Of a stretch of 64,000 bases of DNA, positions 18,110-29,003 are shown piece by piece. The DNA is from Cupriavidus malaysiensis (GTDB taxonomy: Bacteria > Pseudomonadota > Gammaproteobacteria > Burkholderiales > Burkholderiaceae). How positions within the stretch are numbered: position 1 is the stretch's first letter; every line of letters begins with the position of its first letter. A program made the translations under genes and the position numbers. The notes under the pieces are model-generated. The model was not told the origin of the DNA. It searched no databases and was given only the letters and a program-made list of their open reading frames with translations. Location: assembly GCF_001854325.1 (NCBI RefSeq), contig NZ_CP017754.1:682001-746000 (forward strand), given 5' to 3'.

Positions 18110-18304
18110 CTAGAGCAGCCGGCCGAGCATCAGCGCCAGCAGCGACAGCAGGATGGTGGAGGCGAAGGGCAGCACGTACTCGCGGCCGAACAGGCGGAAG
18201 CGCACGTCGCCCGGCAGGCGGCCGATGCCCAGCTTCTGCAGCCACGGCAGCGCCGCCGACAGCACGACCACGCTGAGGAAGATGGTGAAGGTCCAGCGCA
18301 GCAT
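18110..18304 (-). CDS. DUF2905 small membrane protein
   Basis: A 64-residue protein with two hydrophobic helices (about 3-22 and 45-62) separated by the family motif GIGRLPGDVRF. Function unknown. It starts 28 nt after the methyltransferase gene stop on the same strand, so it is probably its operon partner. Convergent with cca. Confidence 0.85.
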   Translation of the reverse strand: MLRWTFTIFLSVVVLSAALPWLQKLGIGRLPGDVRFRLFGREYVLPFASTILLSLLALMLGRLL

Positions 18305-18332
18305 GGCTCGTCGCCCCCCTGTCCGTGGCCGT

Positions 18333-19532
18333 TCAGAGCGCGTGGCTGCGGTCGCCGCGCGCGAAGCCTGCCAGCGGCTGCGCCGCCGGCAGGTCCTGCA
18401 GCCCGCGCGTCAGCGCGATCACCTTGAACAGCTCGCCCATCTCGGCCTCGGACAGCAGCTTCTGCACGCCGTTGGCCGCCGGCAGGAAGCGGTTCACGTC
18501 GGACGGGTCCAGCGCCATCAGCAGCTCGGTGATGCCGGCGTTCATCAGGAAGCGCGCCTGCGAGGCGAAGCCGGCCACTTCCAGTCCGGCATCGACGCCC
18601 GCGTGGGCGATGCCGCTGAAATTCACGTGCGCGGTGATGTCCTGCAGGCCGGGATAGAGGAAGGGGTCGGGGTGGGCGTGGTGGCGATAGTGGCACATCA
18701 GCGTGCCTTCGGCGCGCTGCGGGTGGTAGTACTCGGCCGCCGGGAAGCCATAGTCGACGAAGAAGGCGGCGCCGCGCGACAGCATGGCGCCGATCGCACG
18801 CACGAAGCCCTCGGCCTCGGCGTGGGTCTCGGTCACCACATCGTGCGTGCCGGCCAGCGCCAGCAGTTGCGGGGCCACCTCGTCCGGCGCCAGCATGCGG
18901 TCGGAGAAGGCGAAGCCGGGCACGTCGGGGTCGGCGTGACGTGCCACGCCACGCTCGTGCCAGCGTCCGTCCAGGCGCGCGAACAGGCGCACCGGCATCG
19001 CATCCAGCACCTCGTTGCCGACCACCACGCCGTCGAAATGCGCCGGCAGGGTGTCCAGCCAGTGTACGCGCGCGGCCAGCTGCGGCGCGCGCTCGGCCAG
19101 CGTGGCCTGCTGGCGCGCGCGCAGCTCGCCGGACAGCTCGACGATGTCATAGCGTTCCGGCAGCGCGCCTTCCGCCTCCAGCCCCAGCAGCAGGTCGGCC
19201 GCCAACCGGCCCGTGCCGGCGCCGAATTCCATCAGCGCGGGCAGCCCGCCGGCCAGCAGCGGAGCGAACTGGCGCGCCAGCGTGCGGGCGAAGAAGGGAC
19301 TCAGTTCCGGGGCGGTGATGAAGTCACTGCCGTCGCGCGCGTCGCGGCCGAACTTGGCGGCGCCGCCGCTGTAATAGCCCAGGCCGGGCTCGTACAGCGC
19401 CATCGACATATAGCGGTCGAAGCCGAGCCAGCCGCCGGCGGCATCGATGGCATCGCCGATGCGCACGGACAGGGCCGCCGACGCGGCCAGCGCATCGTCC
19501 GGGGGAAGGGGTAAACTAAGGCCTTTCTGCAT
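18333..19532 (-). CDS. MidA/NDUFAF7-type SAM-dependent methyltransferase
   Basis: A 399-residue protein of the DUF185/MidA family. The region YMSMALYEPGLGYYS is the family hallmark, GSDFITAPELSPFF follows, and the SAM site is MEFGAGTGRLAADLL (about residues 100-114). Mitochondrial homologue NDUFAF7 methylates an arginine of a complex I subunit; the bacterial substrate is unknown. The ATG lies only 15 bases from the ATG of the divergent SDR gene. A TACAAT box ends six bases before it, so the mRNA may be leaderless. Confidence 0.88.
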   Translation of the reverse strand: MQKGLSLPLPPDDALAASAALSVRIGDAIDAAGGWLGFDRYMSMALYEPGLGYYSGGAAKFGRDARDGSDFITAPELSPFFARTLARQFAPLLAGGLPALMEFGAGTGRLAADLLLGLEAEGALPERYDIVELSGELRARQQATLAERAPQLAARVHWLDTLPAHFDGVVVGNEVLDAMPVRLFARLDGRWHERGVARHADPDVPGFAFSDRMLAPDEVAPQLLALAGTHDVVTETHAEAEGFVRAIGAMLSRGAAFFVDYGFPAAEYYHPQRAEGTLMCHYRHHAHPDPFLYPGLQDITAHVNFSGIAHAGVDAGLEVAGFASQARFLMNAGITELLMALDPSDVNRFLPAANGVQKLLSEAEMGELFKVIALTRGLQDLPAAQPLAGFARGDRSHAL

Positions 19533-19544
19533 ATCGCGATTGTA
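19512..19544. promoter_or_regulatory. overlapping divergent promoters with start codons 15 bp apart
   Basis: TAAACT at 19512-19517 is a candidate -10 for the rightward SDR gene (start at 19548) and lies inside the coding start of the methyltransferase gene. On the other strand TACAAT (19544-19539) lies 6 bases before the methyltransferase ATG (19532), so transcription would begin at or next to the start codon. No good -35 is visible for either, and neither gene has a Shine-Dalgarno site. Confidence 0.4.
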
Positions 19545-19547
19545 GCA

Positions 19548-20360
19548 ATGCCAGATTCAACTTCCCGTTCCGCCGTGAGCGGCAGCGGCGCCGCCGCCGG
19601 CACCACCCTGGGCGTGGCCCTCGTCACCGGCGGCGCCCGCCGGCTCGGGCGCGCGATCGCGCTGGAACTGGCCGCGCGCGGCTGGGACGTCGCGGTGCAC
19701 TGCCACCGCTCGCGCGAGGAGGCCGAAGAGGTGGCCGGGCTGATCCGCGCCGCCGGCCGCCGCGCCGCCGTGCTGCAGGCCGACCTCGCCGACGAGGCCG
19801 CCACCGCCGGCCTGATCGCCGCCTGTACCGCCGCGCTGGGCGTGCCGACCTGCCTGGTCAACAATGCCTCGCTGTTCCAGTATGACGTGGCGACCAGCTT
19901 TTCCTACGGCTCGCTCGATACGCATATGCGCACCAACGTGGCTGCGCCGCTGCTGCTGGCGCGCGAGCTGCACAAGGCGCTCGGCAGCAACAAGCGCGGC
20001 GTGGTGATCAACCTGCTCGACCAGAAGCTGAACAACCTGAACCCGGACTTCCTGTCCTATACGCTGTCCAAGGCGGCCCTGCAGACGGCCACCATGCAGC
20101 TGGCGCAGGCGCTGGCGCCCAAGCTGCGCGTGGTCGGCGTGGCGCCGGGCATCACGCTGGTGTCGGGCGAGCAGAGCGGACCGGGTTTCAAGCGCGCCCA
20201 CCGTATGACACCGCTCGGCCAGTCGTCCACGCCGGAGGACATCGCCGATGCGGTGGCCTACCTGGCGCAGGCACGTGCCGTCACCGGCACCACCTTGTTC
20301 GTCGACGGCGGCCAGCACCTGATGCCGCTGGCCCGCGACGTGATGTTCCTGACCGAATGA
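19548..20360 (+). CDS. SDR oxidoreductase, pteridine reductase-like (FolM type)
   Basis: A 270-residue short-chain dehydrogenase. The cofactor loop VTGGARRLGRAIA has the Arg-containing TGX3RXG form of PTR1/FolM pteridine reductases, which prefer NADPH. VNNASLFQYD follows and the active-site pair is YTLSK (Tyr-x3-Lys). It is followed 109 nt later by folB, supporting a role in dihydropterin/folate reduction. Family knowledge: FolM makes tetrahydromonapterin. The exact substrate here is inferred. Confidence 0.85.
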   Translation: MPDSTSRSAVSGSGAAAGTTLGVALVTGGARRLGRAIALELAARGWDVAVHCHRSREEAEEVAGLIRAAGRRAAVLQADLADEAATAGLIAACTAALGVPTCLVNNASLFQYDVATSFSYGSLDTHMRTNVAAPLLLARELHKALGSNKRGVVINLLDQKLNNLNPDFLSYTLSKAALQTATMQLAQALAPKLRVVGVAPGITLVSGEQSGPGFKRAHRMTPLGQSSTPEDIADAVAYLAQARAVTGTTLFVDGGQHLMPLARDVMFLTE

Positions 20361-20366
20361 CCCGCC

Positions 20367-20386
20367 GGGCGGCCGTCGTGCCGCCC
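20367..20386 (+). terminator. hairpin between SDR gene and folB
   Basis: Stem GGGCGGC / GCCGCCC with a 6-base loop immediately after the SDR stop, followed by the pyrimidine-rich GTCTCTCCTGTT rather than a pure T-run. It could be a weak intrinsic terminator or 3' end stabiliser. Confidence 0.45.
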
Positions 20387-20469
20387 GTCTCTCCTGTTAC
20401 CCTGGCGTCCGCGCGCGTGCAGCGCCGGCCGCGCTTCCCCCAGCACTCCCCAAGGCTTTCCATCGCATC

Positions 20470-20877
20470 ATGACCATGCCCGCCGCCCTTTCCCATCCCA
20501 GCCTGCAGGACTGCCGCCGCCTGTTCCTGCGCAACTACGAGGTCCAGATCAATATCGGCGTGCATGAGTTCGAGAAGAAAGGCGAACAGCGCGTGCTGAT
20601 CAATATCGACCTCTACGTGCCGCTGGCCCAGAGCACCCCGCAGGACGACAAGCTGCACGAGGTGGTCGACTACGATTTCATGCGCAGCACGGTGTCCGAG
20701 CGCATGGCCCAGGGCCATGTGCACCTGCAGGAAACCCTGTGCGACGACGTGGCGCGTGCCATGCTCAAGCATCCCAAAGTGCGCGCCGTGCGGGTGTCGA
20801 CCGAGAAGCCCGACGTCTATCCGGACTGCGACTCGGTCGGCGTGGAAGTCTTCCACATCAAGAGCGCAGGCGCCTGA
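20470..20877 (+). CDS. folB: dihydroneopterin aldolase
   Basis: Folate-pathway enzyme producing 6-hydroxymethyl-dihydropterin. The protein has 135 residues with T-fold features: FLRNYEVQINIGVHEFEK near the N terminus (binding Glu in the HEFE segment), VVDYDFM, ETLCDDVA with the pterin-anchoring Glu, and the conserved Lys in VSTEKPD. It follows the pteridine reductase-like SDR. The sequence GCGCCTGAA is duplicated at the stop codon. Confidence 0.92.
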   Translation: MTMPAALSHPSLQDCRRLFLRNYEVQINIGVHEFEKKGEQRVLINIDLYVPLAQSTPQDDKLHEVVDYDFMRSTVSERMAQGHVHLQETLCDDVARAMLKHPKVRAVRVSTEKPDVYPDCDSVGVEVFHIKSAGA

Positions 20878-21033
20878 AGCGCCTGAAGCGCCATTGCGCT
20901 CGCGCAGCCGCGGCCCCGCCGGCGCCATCCGCGCCGGCAGGCTAAAATACGCGGTTCGGCGGCGATCCCTGCTGCCGGGTGCCGTATCGGGCGCTTTTGG
21001 CGCCCCGGCCCAGCTCGTCGAGTTCCTACCGCC

Positions 21034-22008
21034 ATGACCACCGCCACCCATTCGAAGAACTTCTACCGCCTGGAGACCTTCCTGCAGTCGCAGACCGGCC
21101 GCGCCATCGGCGACTTCAAGATGATCGAGGATGGCGACACGGTGATGGTGTGCCTGTCGGGCGGCAAGGATTCCTACACCCTGTTGTCGGTCCTGATGGC
21201 GCTGCAGAAGCGCGCGCCGATCCGCTTCAAGCTGATCGCGATGAACCTGGACCAAAAGCAGCCGGGCTTTCCCGAGCATGTGCTGCCCGAGTACCTGAAG
21301 TCGACCGGCGTCGAGTACGTGATCGTCGAAGCCGACACCTATTCCATCGTCAAGGAGAAGGTGCCGGAGGGCAAGACCACCTGCTCGCTGTGCTCGCGCC
21401 TGCGCCGCGGCGTGATCTACCGCACGGCCAAGGAACTGGGGGCCAACAAGATCGCGCTGGGCCACCACCGCGACGACATCGTCCAGACCTTCTTCCTGAA
21501 CATGTTCTTCGGCGGCAAGATGAAGTCCATGCCGCCCAAGCTGGCGACCGACGACGGCCAGCACATCGTGATCCGTCCGCTGGCCTATTGCCCGGAGAAG
21601 GATATCGCGGCCTATGCGCGCGCGATGGAATTCCCCATCATCCCTTGCAACCTGTGCGGCTCGCAGGAAAACCTGCAGCGCAAGAAGGTGGCGGAGATGC
21701 TGCAGGACTGGGAGCGGCAGAACCCCGGCCGCATCGACAATATCTTCGCGGCGCTGCGCAACGTGGTGCCGTCCCACCTGGCCGATACGGACCTGTTCGA
21801 TTTCAATGGCCTGGCCACCGGCCTGGCCAAGGTCGACGAGGCGTCGCTGTTCGGCGACAGCACCTTCAGCCAGCAGCCGCTGGTCTTCACCGGCAACGTC
21901 GAGTCCAACCGCATGGAGTTCGTGCGCTTCGAGCGCCCGGCGGCCCCGGCGCCGCAGGCAGCGGAGCCGCCGGCGGCGGAAGCCGGCATGGACCGCGTCG
22001 CCGGCTAG
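21034..22008 (+). CDS. ttcA: tRNA 2-thiocytidine(32) synthetase
   Basis: PP-loop ATPase that thiolates C32 of certain tRNAs with an Fe-S cluster. It has 324 residues. Motifs are the PP-loop [12 protein letters not shown] (about residues 43-54), the Cys pair in [12 protein letters not shown], and the second Cys pair in [14 protein letters not shown], giving the cluster ligands, with [10 protein letters not shown] between them. The Ala/Pro-rich tail of about 25 residues is extra. A TAAAAT box at 20943-20948 is a likely promoter element. Confidence 0.96.
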   Translation: MTTATHSKNFYRLETFLQSQTGRAIGDFKMIEDGDTVMVCLSGGKDSYTLLSVLMALQKRAPIRFKLIAMNLDQKQPGFPEHVLPEYLKSTGVEYVIVEADTYSIVKEKVPEGKTTCSLCSRLRRGVIYRTAKELGANKIALGHHRDDIVQTFFLNMFFGGKMKSMPPKLATDDGQHIVIRPLAYCPEKDIAAYARAMEFPIIPCNLCGSQENLQRKKVAEMLQDWERQNPGRIDNIFAALRNVVPSHLADTDLFDFNGLATGLAKVDEASLFGDSTFSQQPLVFTGNVESNRMEFVRFERPAAPAPQAAEPPAAEAGMDRVAG

Positions 22009-22085
22009 CGGCGCACGGCCCCTTTCGCGGTTCCCTCTTCCGCTTCCTTCTCCTTTTCTCCCCCTCGGCCGGCCGCGTTTGCGGC

Positions 22086-23036
22086 TCAGTTGGCGGCCTG
22101 GCGCGGCACCACGCGCGCGCCCTCGCGCTGCAGCGCCTGCGCGTCGTCGATCCATCCCTGCAGGCGTTCCACCGCATGCCGGCGCTGCTCCGGCGTGGCC
22201 AGGCCGGCGATGGTGGCCGCCAGCGCCAGGCCGGCATCGTTGTAGGCCTGCCGGCGGCTCTCGCGTTCAGCGTCCGGGGCGGTCTGCCAGTGCTCGCCGT
22301 AGCGCTTCAGCCACGCGATCAGCTGGGCGCGCGGCGGATGTTCAGCCTGCGCGCGCCGCACCAGCGCCAGCCATTCCTGCTGCCGTGCCAGGCGCTCGGC
22401 GTAGCGCGCCTGCGCGCCGGCCACCAGCGGTGCCATGGCCCCGCGGATGGCCGCTTCCTGCGTGTCCGAGAAGCGCCCGTAGATCAGCTTGGCGTACTCC
22501 ATCACCTTGTCGAAGCGGGCGTCCTCGCGATCGTCGGCGCCGCCACCGAGGAACTTCTTGCGGTACTTTTCATTGCCCTCGGCGAGCTTGGCCTGCATGC
22601 GCGCGATCTGTCGCGTGTCCAGCGACAGCACCAGGTCGGCCACGTCCGGCAGCGCCCGCTCATAGGCTTCGCGCGCCAGCCGCTGGCTGTCCTGCTGCAG
22701 CCGCGCGAGGCCGGCCACATCGACGTTCTGCTGCACCTGCGCCTTGGCCTGCGCCAGCAGGCTGACGATCTCGGGCAATTGTTCCTTGCGGTGCCAGGCG
22801 AAGAAGCGCGCGATGGCCTCGCGCGTGGGCGCTGCCTGCGCATCGTTGACGTCCACGTAGTGGTCGACCCACCAGTAGGCGAGCCGGTCCCCTTGCTGGT
22901 AGCCGAGCTTGAGCGCGCTGCAGCCCGACAGCGCGAACATTGCAAGAAATGTGATTATCGTGAAAATCAGCGATCGATTCCGATGTGCGCGAGTGTAAAT
23001 TTCAGCAATACCCGAGGGTCTTCCCGAATGCCCCAT
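22086..23036 (-). CDS. DUF6279-type lipoprotein
   Basis: A 316-residue predicted lipoprotein. The signal region has the lipobox FALSGC at about residues 37-42, and the mature part is helical and charged, starting ALKLGYQQGDRLAYWWVDHYVD, a family hallmark. Members have no known function. The start is uncertain: the ATG at 23036 gives a rather long signal n-region, and no good ribosome site is visible; upstream extension looks spurious. Divergent from glmU across a 176-base gap. Confidence 0.82.
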   Translation of the reverse strand: MGHSGRPSGIAEIYTRAHRNRSLIFTIITFLAMFALSGCSALKLGYQQGDRLAYWWVDHYVDVNDAQAAPTREAIARFFAWHRKEQLPEIVSLLAQAKAQVQQNVDVAGLARLQQDSQRLAREAYERALPDVADLVLSLDTRQIARMQAKLAEGNEKYRKKFLGGGADDREDARFDKVMEYAKLIYGRFSDTQEAAIRGAMAPLVAGAQARYAERLARQQEWLALVRRAQAEHPPRAQLIAWLKRYGEHWQTAPDAERESRRQAYNDAGLALAATIAGLATPEQRRHAVERLQGWIDDAQALQREGARVVPRQAAN

Positions 23037-23212
23037 GCTAAAATCGCCGCGCACCAAACGCATGTATCCGGGATGCCCGCCAGCCCAAGCCTGGCAAGGC
23101 TTTCCGGGAGATGAAAAAGATATTCCCTGTCCCTTCTGGCGGGGGGTATTGCGATAAGTGCACAGAACAGAATTCCAATTCGTCTCGGACTCACTCACTT
23201 AGGAATCTCCTT

Positions 23213-24577
23213 GTGAATATCGTCATTCTCGCCGCGGGCAAAGGCAAGCGGATGCACTCCGATCTGCCCAAGGTACTGCACCCGCTGGCCGGCCGGCCCC
23301 TGCTGGCCCATGTGATCGATACCGCGCGCTCCCTGTCGCCCTCGCGCCTGGTCGTGGTAGTCGGCCATGGCGCGCAGCAAGTGCGCACGGCGGTGGCGGC
23401 GGACGATGTCGCATTTGCCGAGCAGACCGAGCAGCTCGGTACCGGCCACGCCGTGATGCAGGCGCTGCCGCTGCTCGACCCGGCCCAGCCCACCCTGGTG
23501 CTGTATGGCGACGTGCCGCTGACCACGCCGGCGGCGCTGGCCGGGCTGGTCGCCGCAGCCGGCGCGGAGCGCTTCGGCATCCTCACGGTGGAGATGTCCG
23601 ATCCTACCGGATACGGGCGCATCGTGCGCGATGCCGCCGGCAGCATCGTGCGCATCGTCGAGCAGAAGGACGCCAGCGAGGCCGAGCGCGCCATCGGCGA
23701 GATCAACACCGGCATCATCGTCTGCCCGACCGGCCATCTGCAGCGCTGGCTGGCCACCCTGGGCAACGACAATGCCCAGGGCGAGTACTACCTGACCGAT
23801 ACGGTCGCGCGCGCGGCCGCCGACGGTGTAGAGATCGTGTCGGCGCAGCCGGCCGCGCTGTGGGAGACGCTGGGCGTCAACAGCAAGGTGCAGCTCGCCG
23901 AGCTGGAGCGCATCCACCAGCGTAACCTGGCGCAGCGCCTGCTGGAGGCCGGCGTCACGCTGCTCGACCCGGCCCGCATCGATGTGCGGGGCGAACTGAG
24001 TTGCGGACGCGACGTGGTGATCGACGTCGGCTGCGTGTTCGAGGGGCGCGTGCACCTGGGCGACGGTGTGCAGGTGGGCGCGCACTGTGTGATCCGCGAC
24101 AGCGTGGTCGATGCCGGGGCCAGGCTGCAGCCGTTCTGCCACCTGGAAGGGGCGCATGTCGGCCCGGCCGGGCGCATCGGCCCCTACGCGCGCCTGCGTC
24201 CGGGCGCGGAACTGGGCGAGGACGTGCACATCGGCAACTTCGTCGAGGTGAAGAACAGCCGCATCGCCGCCCATAGCAAGGCCAACCACCTGGCCTACGT
24301 GGGCGACGCCACGGTGGGTTCGCGCGTCAACATCGGCGCCGGCACCATCACCTGCAACTACGATGGCGTCAACAAGCATCGCACCGTGATCGAGGACGAT
24401 GTCTTCATCGGTTCCGATACCCAGCTGGTGGCCCCGGTCACGATCCGGCGCGGCGCCACCATCGGTGCCGGCACCACGCTGACCAAGGAGGCGCCCGCCG
24501 ACAAGCTGACCCTGTCGCGCGCCAAGCAGATGACCCTGGACGCCTGGCAGCGTCCGGTCAAGCTGCCCAAGCCCTAA
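23213..24577 (+). CDS. glmU: bifunctional GlmU (GlcNAc-1-P uridyltransferase / GlcN-1-P acetyltransferase)
   Basis: Makes UDP-GlcNAc for peptidoglycan and LPS. It has 454 residues. The GTG at 23213 was chosen because it puts [19 protein letters not shown] at the N terminus as in all homologues. The pyrophosphorylase domain spans about 1-230 (GDVPLTT, EINTGI). The C-terminal left-handed beta-helix acetyltransferase domain follows, with hexapeptide repeats and the active-site stretch [11 protein letters not shown] and [11 protein letters not shown]. It is followed 104 nt later by glmS, a common pairing. Confidence 0.97.
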   Translation: MNIVILAAGKGKRMHSDLPKVLHPLAGRPLLAHVIDTARSLSPSRLVVVVGHGAQQVRTAVAADDVAFAEQTEQLGTGHAVMQALPLLDPAQPTLVLYGDVPLTTPAALAGLVAAAGAERFGILTVEMSDPTGYGRIVRDAAGSIVRIVEQKDASEAERAIGEINTGIIVCPTGHLQRWLATLGNDNAQGEYYLTDTVARAAADGVEIVSAQPAALWETLGVNSKVQLAELERIHQRNLAQRLLEAGVTLLDPARIDVRGELSCGRDVVIDVGCVFEGRVHLGDGVQVGAHCVIRDSVVDAGARLQPFCHLEGAHVGPAGRIGPYARLRPGAELGEDVHIGNFVEVKNSRIAAHSKANHLAYVGDATVGSRVNIGAGTITCNYDGVNKHRTVIEDDVFIGSDTQLVAPVTIRRGATIGAGTTLTKEAPADKLTLSRAKQMTLDAWQRPVKLPKP

Positions 24578-24681
24578 GGTCCAATACCGAAGCCTGGCGG
24601 CCGCGCCCCGGGGGCGCCGCCGCCAGGCATCCTTACCAAGATCGTGCGCCGTGACGTGGCGCACCGCAGGGAGTTTCTGAC

Positions 24682-26520
<1,839 letters not shown>

Positions 26521-26527
26521 GCGCGGC

Positions 26528-26545
26528 GGGCGCCGGGAGGCGCCC
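26528..26545 (+). terminator. hairpin directly after glmS
   Basis: Perfect 7-bp stem GGGCGCC / GGCGCCC with a GGGA loop, 7 bases after the glmS stop. No T-tract follows. It is the last GC-rich element before the lower-GC island. Confidence 0.5.
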
Positions 26546-26561
26546 TGGCAACTTGATCAGT

Positions 26562-26640
26562 TGTTGCGACACACACGGTGGAGCTGTTGCGACGCTTGCG
26601 AAAAGCCTCATCGGTCAGGGGTTTGCAGCGTCGCAACAAC
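26562..26640. repeat. TTGCGAC repeats at the left edge of the post-glmS island
   Basis: TGTTGCGAC occurs at 26562-26570 and again at 26585-26593 (23-bp spacing), with an inverted GTCGCAACA at 26630-26638. The array starts 42 bases past the glmS stop. A related TNTTGCGACA motif in inverted orientation is at 32827-32818. Layout (short repeats spaced about 20 bp, inverted between the two edges, next to glmS) resembles Tn7-type ends, but no tns gene is present. The direct repeat CAGTCGGTGTT x2 follows at about 26641-26664. The remaining 80 bases before the HAD gene end hold nothing recognisable. Confidence 0.4.
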
Positions 26641-26743
26641 CAGTCGGTGTTCCAGTCGGTGTTGGAGCAACTCGAGTTCCGCGTCAGGGACCGCATCAAG
26701 GAAGGCTACCCTGCAGTGCGGCCAAGCAGCCTACGTCGCTTCG

Positions 26744-27454
26744 CTATAAGTTGGCTGGTCCGCCAAGAGCGCAACAGAGTGCCGTCAGGTCGCGAATCGT
26801 GACATATCGGGCATATTCGCCGGGCGCAGTTTCCTTCGGATGATCCCGGACCAGCCACGCTGCCTGCAGGCCGGCGTTCAGCGCGCCGAGATAGTCGAGA
26901 TGGAAGTCGTCCCCCACGTGGAGCAGTTCGGACGCTGGGACGCCAGCTGCTAGCGCGGCCGCGTGGAAGATGCCGGCCTGCGGCTTCGCAATTCCCACCG
27001 CGCGTGCGCTGAGCGTTTCGCGAAAGAACGCTCCACCACCGGTCAGCCGGAGGTCCGCATTGCCGTTAGTCAGGGCCACGAGAGGAAAGCGAGCGCTCAG
27101 CCACGTCAATGCCGGCCAGACATCCTCGAAGAATTCAACTTTCTGCCGGGCGGAGTAGAAGACACCATATGCCTCCTCAGCCAGGCCCATGTCTTCACCC
27201 GCGAGCGCTAAAGCCAGTTCGATGGAACCGATACGCAACGCTCGGTAGTTGCCGGCCAGGTCCGGCCTGGAATGCTCATAGTCGTTGCGCAGCTTCCCGA
27301 GCATCCCCCGCGCTGGCAATATGCGCGCGGTTCCGGGCGCATGCTTGACCAGCCATGCGTGAAGAGTCGCCTCGGCTCGCTCGACCGCAGGTTGAAACGG
27401 CCACAACGTGTCGTCAAGGTCGAGCGAAATGGCTGCTACGCCTGCGAAGCGCAT
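26744..27454 (-). CDS. HAD family hydrolase
   Basis: A 236-residue haloacid-dehalogenase superfamily phosphatase. Motif I is LDLDDTLWP (nucleophile Asp in LDLDDT), motif II VALTNGNAD, motif III Lys in IAKPQ, motif IV HVGDDFHLD. The helical cap lies between motifs I and II (subclass I, YjjG/GS1-like). Substrate unknown; detoxification of a phosphorylated side product is one option. Its start overlaps the end of the YbaK gene by 19 nt, implying translational coupling in the island operon. Confidence 0.88.
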   Translation of the reverse strand: MRFAGVAAISLDLDDTLWPFQPAVERAEATLHAWLVKHAPGTARILPARGMLGKLRNDYEHSRPDLAGNYRALRIGSIELALALAGEDMGLAEEAYGVFYSARQKVEFFEDVWPALTWLSARFPLVALTNGNADLRLTGGGAFFRETLSARAVGIAKPQAGIFHAAALAAGVPASELLHVGDDFHLDYLGALNAGLQAAWLVRDHPKETAPGEYARYVTIRDLTALCCALGGPANL

Positions 27455-27921
27455 AGGGGATGCAGAAGTGGCTGCGCTATGCGCAGGTAATCTACCGAGT
27501 CCAGGACGATAGACCGATCAAGCCGGCCGGCGTTGAAGGCGATTTCGTCAACGCTCTCAACCAGGGCTGGGTCGACAACCAGCTTGATGGCTGACGAGAA
27601 CGAGAAAGGAGGAATGGCTCCGATGACGCAGCCTGTTTCTCGCTGTGCGTCGTCGGGGGAGGCAAGCGTGGCCTTCTTGATGCCGGCCGCCAGAGCGACC
27701 TTCTTGAAGTCCAGCTTCCTGTCCCCTGGAAGGATGGCGAGAATCCAGGCCTGGCTATCGTCTTTGCTCTGGCAGAGCATCGCCTTCGCGCCTTGGCCGG
27801 GCGATGTCCCGCGAATCGCCGCAACCAGGTCCGACCGTCCTTCGGCGAGATGCTCGATGACGCGATACCTGGCTTGCTCTCGCTCAAGTAATTCGACCAG
27901 CTTTTCGTACATCGTCGACAT
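27436..27921 (-). CDS. YbaK/ProX-type aminoacyl-tRNA deacylase domain protein
   Basis: A 161-residue single YbaK/EbsC-like domain, predicted trans-editing hydrolase for mischarged tRNAs. Family features seen are YRVIEHL near the N terminus, the catalytic-type Lys in GAKAMLCQS, and CVIGAIPPFSF with the conserved GxxPPF loop. It overlaps the HAD gene by 19 nt. In a catabolic cluster it could protect translation from a non-canonical amino acid handled by the neighbouring enzymes (inference). Longer upstream starts lack support. Confidence 0.85.
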   Translation of the reverse strand: MSTMYEKLVELLEREQARYRVIEHLAEGRSDLVAAIRGTSPGQGAKAMLCQSKDDSQAWILAILPGDRKLDFKKVALAAGIKKATLASPDDAQRETGCVIGAIPPFSFSSAIKLVVDPALVESVDEIAFNAGRLDRSIVLDSVDYLRIAQPLLHPLCASQA

Positions 27922-28009
27922 GTTCTTCGTTTGTCTCCGGAGTCTCGCGGTTGCGTTCCAATGGCTGGCTGCCCTGGGCCCGTTCAGCCTTGACGACGGC
28001 GAGCCGACG

Positions 28010-28978
28010 CTAGCCTGCCACCAGTGAGCAGAAGCGTTCAAGGTCGATATTGCCGCCGCTGATGATGATGCCGACACGCTTGCCCTTGAGGGAGTCCTTC
28101 AAGTTCAGTGCCGCAGCCAGTCCAAGGCAGCCGGTGGGCTCGACAATCATCTTCATGCGCGAAGCGTAGAACTTCATGGCGTTCACCAGTTCTGCGTCGG
28201 GTGCGGTGAGGATGTCGTCCACGTCCCGCTTGATGATGCCGAACGTATAGTTGCCGAGATGCTGTGTTTGCGCTCCGTCGGCGATGGTCTTTGGCGCATC
28301 GATGTGAACGATCTGGCCACTGCGAAACGACTGCTGGCCATCGTTGCCGGCTTCCGGTTCGACGCCATACAGCACGCATTGCGGTGCCAGTGCGCGAGTC
28401 GAAAGTGCCGAGCCCGATAGAAGGCCTCCACCGCCCAAGGGTACGAACAGGTAGTCCAGCTTGCCGACATGCTCGAACAGTTCTTTCGCTGCAGTCCCCT
28501 GGCCGGCGAGCACGTCCGGGTGGTCATACGGTGGAATCAGCGTAAGCCCCTGTTCCTGGGCCAGGCGACGCCCGATTGCTTCGCGGTCTTCGCTGTAGCG
28601 GTCGTAGATGACCACGTTGGCGCCATAGCCTTTCGTCGCGGCAACCTTGGCTGCGGGGGCGTCATGCGGCATCACGATGGTTGCCGGAATGCCCAGAATC
28701 CGGGCCGAGAGAGCAATGCCCTGAGCGTGATTGCCCGACGAGAATGCCACGACGCCGCTCTTGCGCTGTTCCGGAGAGAACTTCGACAGGGCGTTGAACG
28801 CTCCTCGGAACTTGAAGGCCCCCATTCGCTGGAAGTTCTCGCACTTGAGGAATACCTCGGCCCCGACCATCTGGTCCAGGGTGCGCGAGGTCTGTACCGG
28901 GGTGCGATGCGCAACGCCGGCGATGCGGTCCGCGGCGGCCACCACATCGGCATAAGTGGGGAGGTCAAAATCAGTCAT
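28010..28978 (-). CDS. PLP-dependent dehydratase, 3-hydroxyaspartate dehydratase/serine racemase type
   Basis: Fold-type II PLP enzyme of 322 residues. The Schiff-base Lys56 lies in MGAFKFRGAFNAL, at the same position as in serine racemase. SSGNHAQG binds the substrate carboxylate, PLGGGGLLSG binds the PLP phosphate, and the C-terminal IISGGNIDLE is typical of this subgroup. Length matches serine racemase and threo-3-hydroxyaspartate ammonia-lyase, without the regulatory domain of IlvA. The nearby OCD-family gene and dicarboxylate symporter point to hydroxyaspartate or another 3-hydroxy amino acid as substrate (inference). It starts 25 nt after the OCD gene. Confidence 0.85.
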   Translation of the reverse strand: MTDFDLPTYADVVAAADRIAGVAHRTPVQTSRTLDQMVGAEVFLKCENFQRMGAFKFRGAFNALSKFSPEQRKSGVVAFSSGNHAQGIALSARILGIPATIVMPHDAPAAKVAATKGYGANVVIYDRYSEDREAIGRRLAQEQGLTLIPPYDHPDVLAGQGTAAKELFEHVGKLDYLFVPLGGGGLLSGSALSTRALAPQCVLYGVEPEAGNDGQQSFRSGQIVHIDAPKTIADGAQTQHLGNYTFGIIKRDVDDILTAPDAELVNAMKFYASRMKMIVEPTGCLGLAAALNLKDSLKGKRVGIIISGGNIDLERFCSLVAG

Positions 28979-29003
28979 GAAATGCTCGGATGTGTGATGT
29001 CGC

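Noticed and set aside
26578..26802. 74-codon plus-strand frame between glmS and the HAD gene
   Set aside because: No domain recognised, overlaps the HAD 3' end and the edge repeats; no ribosome site.
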